From the NCBI GenBank assembly GCA_015057435.1, contig SVEJ01000025.1, positions 1 to 43,346 of the forward strand: a DNA stretch of 43,346 nucleotides, given 5' to 3'. Source of the stretch: Lachnospiraceae bacterium. Its GTDB lineage: Bacteria > Bacillota > Clostridia > Lachnospirales > Lachnospiraceae. The notes under the pieces are model-generated. The model was given only the letters and a program-made list of their open reading frames with translations. It did not search any database and was not told the origin of the DNA. A program made the position numbers and the translations under genes. Positions 33,184 through 43,248 of the stretch are shown in pieces. Every line of letters starts with the position of its first letter. Position 1 is the first letter of the stretch.

Positions 33184-33579
33184 ATGTATTCTTTACATGG
33201 TGTGCAACAGGTTTATGTGTATGCGGATAAAAGAATAGTGAAATCTAGTGCAGTTGGTGAGACGACGGTAGAAGAAATTCAATGGCTTTCAGAGAAATTG
33301 TTAGAATATGCTGCTGGCTGGAAAGAGGAAGGCTTCGGATATCTTGTCGGGATTGAGGAGATGACCCCGGTGAAGGCAGATGTTAGCAAGGAATTGATTA
33401 CGCTGCATAAGCGTTTGGAAGATGCCGGATGTAAAGCGATTGCATTTGTGGATCCGAATGCGTACGTAATTGCCACACAGGCGAAATCTCATCAACGAAA
33501 GTCAAAAGTTTCCTATAAAGAGAAGCACTTTAGAACAGAAGAAGAGGCAATTGCCTGGTTAGAGGAACGATTGAAGTAG
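33184..33579 (+). CDS. Small protein of unknown function (possibly SpoIIAA/STAS-like)
   Basis: A soluble 131-residue protein, MYSLHGVQQVYVYADKRIVK to a C-terminal helix EEEAIAWLEERLK. Alternating strands and helices (VYVYADKR, FGYLVGIEEMTPV, AIAFVDPNAYVIA, and the basic QAKSHQRKSKVSYKEKHF before the last helix) resemble the SpoIIAA-like STAS fold, but the match is weak and I claim no function. The ATG at 33184 follows GTGAGGTGGAG; the open frame from 33163 has no site. It is eight bases from the next methyltransferase gene, so the two are co-transcribed. Confidence 0.65.
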   Translation: MYSLHGVQQVYVYADKRIVKSSAVGETTVEEIQWLSEKLLEYAAGWKEEGFGYLVGIEEMTPVKADVSKELITLHKRLEDAGCKAIAFVDPNAYVIATQAKSHQRKSKVSYKEKHFRTEEEAIAWLEERLK

Positions 33580-33587
33580 GTGAAAAG

Positions 33588-34784
33588 ATGCTGGATAGTG
33601 TGAATAAAAAAAGAATAGAAGATGTTTTATTGGAACAACCGAACAAAGTCGTATTAAGCAATCCGATTGATAAGAATGCAGAATATAAAAAAGCTGTCAT
33701 TCAGAAGATATCCATGAAGAATGGAACAATGTATCAGATAGAGCGCTTTACAGAAAAGCAAGCATTCCATACGAATGTAGCACCGGAACAACTAGTGGCT
33801 ACTGTGATGGAGTGCTTTCCTTATCTTTACACGCAGATGAATGTATTTTGCGAAGAGGCACAATATGATTATAAATGGACGAAGAAAGGAAAATTGCTTT
33901 CTAACAGACATGTCATATCGCCTGATGAGAAAAAGGAACCGAAACGTATTACGATAGAAGGAACACCGCTTCCGTCGCACAATCGCAAGAAACGTTATAT
34001 CTTAGAAGAAGGTGTTGTGATTCCTCCGTTGGTTGATCTTGGTGTTTTTACAAAGGAAGGCAAGGTTGTGCGAACGATGTACGACAAGTACAAGCAGATT
34101 AACCGCTTTTTGGAGATGGTAGAAGATGTGTTGAAAGACCAAGGGAAGAAATGTTTGCATATCATTGATTTCGGATGCGGAAAGTCATATCTTACATTTA
34201 TTTTGTATTATTATCTTGTGCATATGAAAGGATATGAAGTTCATATGACAGGACTTGATTTGAAAGCAGATGTGATTGCCAAATGTAATGAAACGGCTAA
34301 GAAATACGGATATGACGGATTGCGTTTTGAAGTGGGAGATGTGAATGGTTATAAGACAGATGAACCGGTAGATATGGTTGTCACATTGCATGCTTGTGAT
34401 ACTGCGACAGATTTTGCGTTATATAATGCGATTTCATGGGATGCGAGAGTGATTCTTTCCGTTCCTTGTTGTCAGCATGAATTAAATGCAACTATAAAAA
34501 GTGAGGAATTTTCAATCCTTACCAAGTACGGAATTGTGAAAGAGCGAATGGCAGCGTTGATGACGGATGCAATTCGGGCGAATGTTTTGGAATACAGCGG
34601 GTACAAGACGCAGTTGCTAGAGTTTATTGATATTTCGCACTCGCCTAAGAATATACTAATCAGGGCAGTTAAGACGAATGTATCGAAGGTAAAAAAGGAT
34701 GAAGCAAGAAGGGAAGTAGAGCGTATATTAGAAACGTTTTCTGCGGAACAGACACTTGCAAAATTAATCTTCGAAAACGAGTAA
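33588..34784 (+). CDS. SAM-dependent methyltransferase, Methyltransf_32/METTL25-like
   Basis: The 398-residue protein has an N-terminal domain (1-165) of unknown fold. A methyltransferase domain follows with IIDFGCGKSYLTFILYYYL (SAM-binding GxG) and MTGLDLKADVIAKCNETAKK. The family motif is MVVTLHACDTATDFALYNAI, with VPCCQHELN afterwards. The HACDTATD and CCQHE motifs are characteristic of the METTL25/Methyltransf_32 family, whose targets are thought to be RNA or translation components in most members; the target here is unknown. It starts eight bases after the small upstream gene, with AGGTGAAA as ribosome binding site. Confidence 0.85.
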   Translation: MLDSVNKKRIEDVLLEQPNKVVLSNPIDKNAEYKKAVIQKISMKNGTMYQIERFTEKQAFHTNVAPEQLVATVMECFPYLYTQMNVFCEEAQYDYKWTKKGKLLSNRHVISPDEKKEPKRITIEGTPLPSHNRKKRYILEEGVVIPPLVDLGVFTKEGKVVRTMYDKYKQINRFLEMVEDVLKDQGKKCLHIIDFGCGKSYLTFILYYYLVHMKGYEVHMTGLDLKADVIAKCNETAKKYGYDGLRFEVGDVNGYKTDEPVDMVVTLHACDTATDFALYNAISWDARVILSVPCCQHELNATIKSEEFSILTKYGIVKERMAALMTDAIRANVLEYSGYKTQLLEFIDISHSPKNILIRAVKTNVSKVKKDEARREVERILETFSAEQTLAKLIFENE

Positions 34785-34800
34785 AATCCTGTTTTTTTTC

Positions 34801-35850
34801 TTGAAAAATGCACAAAAAAATGACACACCTTTATTAGAAGTTGATGTGGAAAATGATAGTGAATATGCCCTTTCTTATCAATGGTATTATTCAGATCGGG
34901 ATACAGATTATGCTGAGATAAAGGGTGCAACAGAACCTGTATACAGAGCAAAGCCGATTGCGCGAGATGGAATATATGAATGTAAGATTTCGGATATGTA
35001 CGACAATATTGAATATGTTACATTCTGTATGGATGTAAGTGTTGCTGTGAAACATACCCATGTATATGGTGATTATGAGGTGACACAGTCAGAAACTTGT
35101 AGCAAAGACGGCGAAAAGACAAGAGTTTGTATCGGTTGCGGTAATGAAGATAAGCTTGCGATTCCTGCACATGGTAAGCATAAGTTTACGGATTACAAGG
35201 TAACAAAGGAAGCAACTTGTACGGTAAACGGAACAAAGACAAGAACTTGTACTGTATGTAAGAAGGAAGAGTCTGAGGCAATCAAGGCAACCGGTACACA
35301 TACATTTGGTGAATGGTCTACAACCAAGGAGCCAACTTGTGATCAGGCCGGTTCAAAAGAAAGAACATGTAAGGTATGTACTTTGAAGGAGACATCTGCA
35401 ATTCCTGCAACAGGATATGTAAAGGGTGCAAGTTTCCAAAAGGGAAGTTATGCTTATAAGGTGCTTACACAAAAGGGTAAAAAAGGTACTGTGGTGTGTA
35501 CAGGTGCAACGAAGAAAGTTACGAAGGTTTCCATTCCAAAGACTGTTAAAATCGGTGGTATTACATTTACTGTGACAGAGATTGGCGACAATGCTTTCAA
35601 GAGCAATACGAAGCTTAAGTCTGTAACAATCGGCGCCAATGTAACCAAGATTGGCAAGAATGCATTCAGTGGTTGTAAGAAGCTTAGCAAGATTACAATC
35701 AAAGGAAGCAAGTTGAAGTCTGTAGGTAAGAATGCAATTAAGGGTATTAATAAGAAAGCAACAATCAAAGTACCTAAGAAGAAGCTTAAGAAATATAAGA
35801 GCTTATTCAAGAGCAAAACAGGATTTAAGAAGTCCATGAAAGTAAAATAA
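34801..35850 (+). pseudogene. Signal-less LRR/cysteine-repeat surface-protein fragment, probably 5'-truncated
   Basis: An open frame of 349 codons starts at TTG 34801, only 16 bases after the methyltransferase stop. It has no ribosome binding site (CCTGTTTTTTTTC precedes it) and no signal peptide. The translated parts belong to secreted proteins. An Ig-like piece comes first (ALSYQWYYSDRDTDYAEI...DGIYECKISD), then three cysteine-pair repeats (HVYGDYEVTQSETC, then TRVCIGCGNED, and relatives). A leucine-rich-repeat LRR_5/BspA-type end follows (IGDNAFKSNTKLKSVTIGAN). The N-terminal half seems lost, probably through a deletion joining it to the preceding gene. A rare internal start could express a cytoplasmic product, but that is unlikely. 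The terminator at 35862 is intact. Confidence 0.7.
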
Positions 35851-35861
35851 AAAGCAATAGG

Positions 35862-35895
35862 CAAAAGACCTCGTCAGAGGTCTTTTGTTATTTTT
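35862..35895 (+). terminator. Rho-independent terminator
   Basis: CAAAAGACCTC (35862-35872) pairs with GAGGTCTTTTG (35877-35887) around a GTCA loop, followed by TTATTTTT. Confidence 0.88.
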
Positions 35896-35899
35896 GCTC

Positions 35900-35928
35900 T
35901 TGTTGAAACGGGTAGCTTATTGTAAAAT
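35900..35928 (+). promoter_or_regulatory. SigA-type promoter for the ROK kinase / GH1 operon
   Basis: TTGTTG (35900-35905), a 17-base spacer and TAAAAT (35923-35928), 35 bases before the start codon. No catabolite-response (cre) box was recognised. Confidence 0.6.
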
Positions 35929-35963
35929 TATCTCTAGGAAAATGGTGAGTAAGGAGGGCTTTC

Positions 35964-38397
<2,434 letters not shown>

Positions 38398-38484
38398 AAT
38401 AAATAAAAATATTGTTTTTTCTTTTATTTTCCATATAGATATGTTAGAATGGGATTAACTTTTGGGTAGAAGGAGGCACATGGT

Positions 38485-38528
38485 TTGCAGATATGTGAAT
38501 CATGGATAATTGCATGGAGGAAAAAAGA
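38485..38528 (+). promoter_or_regulatory. Strong ribosome binding site and TTG frame upstream of the zinc-ribbon gene
   Basis: AAGGAGG (38470-38476) is followed at eight bases by TTG 38485, and at three bases by ATG 38480. Neither is in the zinc-ribbon frame. The TTG frame (MQICESWIIAWRKK) runs into AAAAAAG (38521-38527), where a -1 slip would enter the zinc-ribbon frame. The ATG 38480 frame ends at 38509, overlapping the start of the zinc-ribbon gene. Confidence 0.4.
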
Positions 38529-38846
38529 ATCGAAGGCCTTTGGGACTGTGCATATTGTGGACAAGTGGGAATCAAAGCACGTTATGATGCGTGTACATCC
38601 TGTGATAGACCAAGAGGGATTGAAACAGTGTTCTATCTTCCGGATGATTTGGATGCGGCTACTTTGACGGAGGAAGAGAAAGCGAAGACAACCAATGGAC
38701 CGGATTGGTTATGCGAATACTGCGGTTCTTATAACAAATGTACTGCTACTTGTTGTGAGAATTGTGCGGGAGATAAAACAGAGTCGAAGTATAATTACGG
38801 AATGCTTCATAAGCTTACCGGCAAATTATTTCGAAAGAAAAACTAA
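38502..38846 (+). CDS. Double zinc-ribbon protein
   Basis: The 114-residue protein (110 if it starts at ATG 38514) has two CxxC pairs in its N-terminal half, in GLWDCAYCGQVG and ACTSCDRPRGIE, and two more at LCEYCGSYN and CCENCAGDK. It therefore holds two zinc-ribbon modules with about 50 residues between them. Its start is unclear: no ribosome binding site suits 38502 or 38514, while a strong one serves other frames (see the separate entry). It leads a likely operon with speD (15 bases downstream), DUF4178, DUF350 and the spermidine-synthase-like gene. Zinc-ribbon proteins of this kind are often accessory or regulatory factors; the function here is unknown. Confidence 0.7.
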   Translation: MDNCMEEKRIEGLWDCAYCGQVGIKARYDACTSCDRPRGIETVFYLPDDLDAATLTEEEKAKTTNGPDWLCEYCGSYNKCTATCCENCAGDKTESKYNYGMLHKLTGKLFRKKN

Positions 38847-38861
38847 TTGGAGTGAAAGCAG

Positions 38862-39227
38862 ATGGCTGTACAGATAGTTGCAGATTTATATGGCTGCAAA
38901 GATATGTTAGATGATATGGCTGCGATAACAGATGCTGCACATAAGGCGATTGATTACGTGGGAGCGCAGATAGTAGAAGAATGTGTACACAAGTTTGAAC
39001 CGATAGGAATTACTTATTTTGCGGTAATTTCCACTTCTCATTTTTCAATACACACATGGCCGGAATACGGCTATGCAGCGGTAGATGTTTTCTCGTGTAA
39101 TGATACTGTGGCGGATGGTATTTCGCGGATGTTAAAAGAATTGTTTGGCGCAGATAAGATTTTGTTCCGACAGATGGAACGTAAGATTGATTCTGTTGGT
39201 TCTTTGCAAGTAACGCAATCTGAATAG
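38862..39227 (+). CDS. speD: S-adenosylmethionine decarboxylase proenzyme
   Basis: SpeD makes decarboxylated SAM, the aminopropyl donor for spermidine synthesis. The 121-residue proenzyme has normal length for the class 1B form. The processing and active-site motif reads ISTSHFSIHTWPEYGYAAVD, with the predicted pyruvoyl Ser59, His64 and catalytic Cys79 (DVFSC). The residue before the serine is Thr58 where most members have Glu (ESH), which may affect self-cleavage. It lies in an operon with a spermidine-synthase-like gene, supporting the assignment. The ATG follows TTGGAGTGAAAGCAG. Confidence 0.92.
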   Translation: MAVQIVADLYGCKDMLDDMAAITDAAHKAIDYVGAQIVEECVHKFEPIGITYFAVISTSHFSIHTWPEYGYAAVDVFSCNDTVADGISRMLKELFGADKILFRQMERKIDSVGSLQVTQSE

Positions 39228-39274
39228 AAGCAATTGTAAAAGAAACAATTTTATAATGAGGAAAGGAGTAAGCT

Positions 39275-40372
39275 ATGTTTTATGCGGTAGGTACGCGCCT
39301 TGGAATCAATGGTATAGAAGGAAAAATCATCGGATATATTACTTACGCAAATCCGAATGATGGCCACAAAGAGTGGACGGAATACCGATTGATGACAAGT
39401 CGTGGAGAATGCTGGCTGTCTTGTGATGACGTGTATAATGAATATTCCGTCTCGTGGCCGGCGAATGATGTAAGAGGACAGATTGGTCCTGAATGGCATA
39501 AGGTAGACGAAGGAACGCAGGTGGTTCGAGCCGCCGGAGGTAGTGTGGATGTGGATCCCGGAGAAAGAGCTTCCTTTGTTGAGTACGAGGATGCTACTGA
39601 AGACCATACACTTTCTGTTGAAATGTGGAGTGATGGTACAGAATATTCGAAGGGTGAGTATGTAGACAAGGGTAATATTGTCGTGATGGGATATGAGGAG
39701 CCCGGGGCTGATAATGCGGCACGCGCACCTAAGATGATTGCGATTTTTGTTGCTTTTATGGTCATTCTTGGTTTTGGCTCTACGGTGATAGATCTTATTG
39801 GTGTCACGAATGTTTTTAGTGGCAAAACCCGGATTAAAGATCATTTGACCAATTCCACTTTATACACATATGAAACAAGTATAACAGGACAGGAGCAACA
39901 ACAGGCATCGGTATATAAGTATAATATCTCATCTACAACAGATGATGTAGCCATGGAGATTATTCAAGGTATTGATGGTCAGACGGAATCGGTTACGCAA
40001 AAAGATGATGTGTCAGATGCAGAGATTGGAATTCTGACATCGCACGAATACTGTCTCGTATATCATCCGGAAGGTGAAGAGGATACTGTGTACGTACAGG
40101 TGTCGGACAGAAAGTATAATTATACTTCGGATAATTCGCCATATAGATCGTCACGTTCGACGACAACATGGTATCGAAGTCATTATTACAGTGCCGGTTA
40201 CAGTAGCGATTCGTCATCTTATTCAAGTTCACCGTCAGCATATTCCATGTATAACGGAAGTACGGTACATAATATTGGTAACGGATATTTTGACAGTTAT
40301 TCTAACTCAATCAGACAATCTAGTATGAACAGTCGAAGTTCATCGGGTGGTGGATTGAGTAGTGGTAAATAA
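39275..40372 (+). CDS. DUF4178 membrane-anchored protein
   Basis: The 365-residue protein has an N-terminal DUF4178-like domain (about 1-150) with strands such as GTRLGINGIEGKIIGYITYA and YRLMTSRGECWLSCDDVY. One membrane segment follows near residue 155 (IAIFVAFMVILGFGSTVIDL). The outer domain ends in a Ser/Tyr/Gly-rich low-complexity tail (SYSSSPSAYSMYNG, SRSSSGGGLSSGK). DUF4178 proteins commonly sit in operons with DUF350 and polyamine-linked genes, as here. The ATG follows GGAAAGGAGTAAGCT. Its own activity is unknown. Confidence 0.82.
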   Translation: MFYAVGTRLGINGIEGKIIGYITYANPNDGHKEWTEYRLMTSRGECWLSCDDVYNEYSVSWPANDVRGQIGPEWHKVDEGTQVVRAAGGSVDVDPGERASFVEYEDATEDHTLSVEMWSDGTEYSKGEYVDKGNIVVMGYEEPGADNAARAPKMIAIFVAFMVILGFGSTVIDLIGVTNVFSGKTRIKDHLTNSTLYTYETSITGQEQQQASVYKYNISSTTDDVAMEIIQGIDGQTESVTQKDDVSDAEIGILTSHEYCLVYHPEGEEDTVYVQVSDRKYNYTSDNSPYRSSRSTTTWYRSHYYSAGYSSDSSSYSSSPSAYSMYNGSTVHNIGNGYFDSYSNSIRQSSMNSRSSSGGGLSSGK

Positions 40373-40397
40373 TTTATTTTAGAAAAGGAGAATTGAT

Positions 40398-40820
40398 ATG
40401 TTAACAGTTGCAATTGAAACGATAGTTTATCTTGGTGTTGGGCTCGTAATGATGATGTTGGGATACTTTATTATTGATTTACTGATCCCGGTTGATTTTC
40501 CGCAGGAAATTAACGATGGTAACAAAGCAGTAGGCTGGGTGTCTGCAGGTATCTATGCTGCACTTGGTTATGTGATTCGTTCTGCTATTATTTCTAATTC
40601 GATGGCAGAAGCTGCATCACTTTTACAGGGAGTAGCTGAAACTGCTATCTATGGAGTGATTGGTGTTTTGGCGTTGGTGTTAGGATATTTTCTTGTAGAT
40701 ATCGTTAACCGCAAGTTTAATTTTAACGAAGCATTGAAGGAAAAGAATGAGGCCGCAGGTATTATGGTACTTGGCATTTTCCTTGGCGTAGCATTTATCG
40801 TTAGCGGTGTGATTCAATAA
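40398..40820 (+). CDS. DUF350 family membrane protein
   Basis: A 140-residue protein with four membrane segments arranged as two related pairs: LGVGLVMMMLGYFIIDLL and SAGIYAALGYVIRSAII, then AIYGVIGVLALVLGYFLVDI and AGIMVLGIFLGVAFIVSGV. This is the DUF350 internal repeat. Relatives in other bacteria (such as YjfL) are in operons with DUF4178-type and polyamine-conjugation genes. Biochemistry is unknown; a channel or scaffold role is possible. The ATG follows AGAAAAGGAGAATTG. Confidence 0.86.
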   Translation: MLTVAIETIVYLGVGLVMMMLGYFIIDLLIPVDFPQEINDGNKAVGWVSAGIYAALGYVIRSAIISNSMAEAASLLQGVAETAIYGVIGVLALVLGYFLVDIVNRKFNFNEALKEKNEAAGIMVLGIFLGVAFIVSGVIQ

Positions 40821-40839
40821 TTGGGAAGAAGGCAATAAT

Positions 40840-42345
40840 ATGAGCAAGAAATACAGACTCCTGATGCTGACAACCTTAATTATCTCGGGTTGTTCCATGT
40901 GTTATGAGCTGATAATCAGTGCTGTAAGTTCTTACCTTTTGGGAAATAGCACATTACAGTATTCCATAACCATCGGACTGTATATGGCGGCGTTGGGTCT
41001 TGGTTCATACTTATCGAAGTATTTTAAAAAGAATCTGTTTAACGTATTTGCAACAATCGAGTTAAGTATTGGAGTAGTTGGGGGTGTAAGCTCCCTTCTG
41101 CTTTTTCTGTCTAATATTTACATTGCGAATTATGCAGTGGTGATGTATCTCGAAATTATTGTGATTGGTACATTGGCCGGTGCGGAAATTCCGATTATGA
41201 CAAGAATCATTGAGGCGGATGAGAAAAACTTATCTGTAACACTTTCTTCTATCTTTAGTTTTGACTATATTGGAGGATTGATTGGTGCAGTGGCATTTCC
41301 GTTGCTTATGTTGCCGAAGCTTGGCTACTTTGCAACCGCTTTTCTTTGCGGTTTTTTGAATATACTGTGCGCTATCTTGATTCTCTGGCGTTTTGGGGAG
41401 CGGATTATTCAAATTAGATTATACCGTGTACTTGCCCTGGTAATTGCTTCGCTTATGATTGTCGGAATGATCTTTGCAGACAACATTTCTAACGCAATTG
41501 AGAATGGGTTATATAGAGATCACGTAATCTATACGGAGCAGACGGAATATCAGAAGATTGTGATTACAAAGCATAGAGATGATGTGCGTCTTTATATTGA
41601 TGGCAATTGTCAGTTTTCTACAGTGGATGAGTACCGATATCATGAAGCGTTGGTGCATATTCCGATGAGTGCGACAAGTGTACATTCGAACGTATTGGTT
41701 CTTGGTGGCGGAGACGGTATGGCGGTGAGAGAAATATTAAAGTATGATGATGTGGATAGAATTGATCTTGTGGATTTGGATGCGGGCATGATTCAGGTGT
41801 GCTCCACCAATCCGAATATCACTTCGATTAATCAGAATAGCTTACTGTCTGAGAAGTTATCTGTACACAATGTGGATGCATTTGAGTATCTGGAGGAAGC
41901 TGATAAAAAATATGATATTATTATTGTAGACCTTCCGGATCCAAACAGTGAATCGTTAAACAAACTGTACTCTAACATTTTTTATAGAATGTGTAAAAAC
42001 CGCTTGGAAGATTCCGGCGTGATGGTGGTACAATCCACAAGTCCCTACTATGCGACGGATGCATTCTGGTGTATTAATAAAACAATTGAAAGTGAAGGAT
42101 TGGAAGTGAAGCCTTATCATCTTCAGGTTCCGGCATTTGGAGATTGGGGATTTAATATGGCGAGTAAGAAGGAATTGACCACGGATATTCAATTTGACAT
42201 AGAAACAAAATATCTGACAGAAGAAAATGTTGCAGCGTTGTTCTCATTTGGTAAAGATGAGATTGCAGAATCTGTTGAAATCAATCATCTCACAAAACCG
42301 GTTTTGATGGAGTATTATAACAAAGCGGTAGAGATGTGGAATTAG
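40840..42345 (+). CDS. Membrane-fused spermidine-synthase-like protein
   Basis: The 501-residue protein has about seven N-terminal membrane segments (residues 5-215, for example IGLYMAALGLGSYLSKYF and VVMYLEIIVIGTLAGAEIP). A spermidine synthase/aminopropyltransferase fold follows. The SAM-type loop is VLVLGGGDGMAVREIL, then IDLVDLDAGMIQVC and the D-x-P-D motif in IIIVDLPDPNSESLN. It ends with the family phrase FGDWGFNMASK. With speD upstream it could aminopropylate a polyamine or a membrane-linked acceptor. It ends the operon before a strong terminator. The acceptor substrate is not evident. Confidence 0.85.
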   Translation: MSKKYRLLMLTTLIISGCSMCYELIISAVSSYLLGNSTLQYSITIGLYMAALGLGSYLSKYFKKNLFNVFATIELSIGVVGGVSSLLLFLSNIYIANYAVVMYLEIIVIGTLAGAEIPIMTRIIEADEKNLSVTLSSIFSFDYIGGLIGAVAFPLLMLPKLGYFATAFLCGFLNILCAILILWRFGERIIQIRLYRVLALVIASLMIVGMIFADNISNAIENGLYRDHVIYTEQTEYQKIVITKHRDDVRLYIDGNCQFSTVDEYRYHEALVHIPMSATSVHSNVLVLGGGDGMAVREILKYDDVDRIDLVDLDAGMIQVCSTNPNITSINQNSLLSEKLSVHNVDAFEYLEEADKKYDIIIVDLPDPNSESLNKLYSNIFYRMCKNRLEDSGVMVVQSTSPYYATDAFWCINKTIESEGLEVKPYHLQVPAFGDWGFNMASKKELTTDIQFDIETKYLTEENVAALFSFGKDEIAESVEINHLTKPVLMEYYNKAVEMWN

Positions 42346-42351
42346 TTGTAG

Positions 42352-42394
42352 AAAAAAGAAGTTGAAGTAAAAAAATACTTCAACTTCTTTTTTT
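42352..42394 (+). terminator. Rho-independent terminator of the polyamine operon
   Basis: AAGAAGTTGAAGTA (42356-42369) pairs with TACTTCAACTTCTT (42376-42389) over 14 bp, followed by T5. Confidence 0.9.
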
Positions 42395-42410
42395 GACAGA
42401 ATGCTTAGAA

Positions 42411-42440
42411 TTGACAAACTATAAAACACAGTGCTATAAT
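42411..42440 (+). promoter_or_regulatory. SigA promoter with extended -10
   Basis: TTGACA (42411-42416), an 18-base spacer and TATAAT (42435-42440) with TG just upstream (42432-42433) as an extended -10. It drives the small gene at 42484. Confidence 0.85.
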
Positions 42441-42483
42441 TGCAACTATCGACGAAAAAAACGGAATGAGGAAGGGCTAGTTT

Positions 42484-42882
42484 ATGAAGATACATATTAC
42501 GAGATGGTGTTTTTTAGATTCAGATGCGAATGTACTTATTATTGATTCTTCCGGATATAAGATTTCCGCAAAGTTAAGAGAAACTATGGAAAAAGATGCG
42601 TGTTCGTGGAACGTCTCTTATTCAATCGAAGAGTATGTGAATGCGAATGACAATAAGGATATGGAGCAATATGATTACATTTTTGTATTGTCAGACGGAA
42701 CGATTCGTAATAGTAAGGGCTTATTTGAATGGTCCCGTTTTGTGAGAAAAGCAGTGGAAAGCGACAAAGATGATGAGGCTGAGATTGTGGTTAAGCAGAT
42801 TCGGGCTTTGTCAGGAAAGGAATGTATTTGTTTTAAGAAAAAAGGAGAGAAGTTCCACTGGAAAAAAGATATACTTGTATAA
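42484..42882 (+). CDS. Small soluble protein of unknown function
   Basis: A 132-residue protein, MKIHITRWCFLDSDANVLI at the start. It has no signal peptide or membrane segment. The alternating pattern (ANVLIIDSSGY, YDYIFVLSDGTIRNSKG) suggests an alpha/beta fold. Several Cys (Cys9, Cys40, and the pair in KECICFKK) are not in a clear metal motif. The C-terminus is basic. I do not recognise a family. It has its own strong promoter and terminator. The ATG follows GAGGAAGGG. Confidence 0.7.
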   Translation: MKIHITRWCFLDSDANVLIIDSSGYKISAKLRETMEKDACSWNVSYSIEEYVNANDNKDMEQYDYIFVLSDGTIRNSKGLFEWSRFVRKAVESDKDDEAEIVVKQIRALSGKECICFKKKGEKFHWKKDILV

Positions 42883-42902
42883 CTGTCAATATTTGATTAG
42901 AC

Positions 42903-42946
42903 AACACCTTGTGAACCATACGTCACAAACGCAAGGTGTTTTTTTG
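42903..42946 (+). terminator. Rho-independent terminator
   Basis: AACACCTTG (42903-42911) pairs with CAAGGTGTT (42932-42940), followed by T5. An inner TTGTGA/TCACAA pairing can extend the structure. Confidence 0.82.
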
Positions 42947-42971
42947 TGTGGATTTTGAAATTCACATTACG

Positions 42972-43098
42972 AAAAAAAAAGCTGAACAACCGTAGCCCAT
43001 ACGAAACGTTCAGCTTTTACCACGGAGAAGATGTGCTGCGTAAGCTTGGATGTCGACCGGTTGCCGCCAGTGACATAATGCTAAAACCAGCTCTTCTC
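42972..43098 (-). ncRNA. Candidate structured small RNA with its own terminator (unknown class)
   Basis: Read on the minus strand, GAGAAG (43098-43093) pairs with CTTCTC (43030-43025) as a closing stem. Inside, AGCTGG pairs with CCaAGCT, and that encloses ATGTCACTGG-CGGCAA-CCGGTcGACAT. A U-G pair in that hairpin holds only in minus-strand RNA. Just after it, GCTGAAC / GTTCAGC forms a terminator with U9 (the plus-strand A-run 42972-42980). Length is about 127 nt and no ORF is supported. It could be a small RNA or riboswitch-like element, or it could belong to the adjoining IS3 element. I cannot name its class. Confidence 0.45.
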
Positions 43099-43248
43099 AA
43101 AAAATAAAAATACAAATACAGAGCCGCCAACAATCAAACTATTCATACACCTACTACTAGGGGTGGATTCTCCGATTACAAAAAAATGGTCAAATGAAAA
43201 AGTAAATTCCAGTTCAAGTTGATTTGGGGGTGCGGACGTTTTCTTGGA
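43099..43248. other. Gap between candidate RNA and IS3 remnant, no gene seen
   Basis: The stretch has no supported reading frame. It must include the right end of the IS3-family element (terminal inverted repeat not recognised) and any minus-strand promoter for the candidate RNA, but no clear -35/-10 pair was found. Confidence 0.4.
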
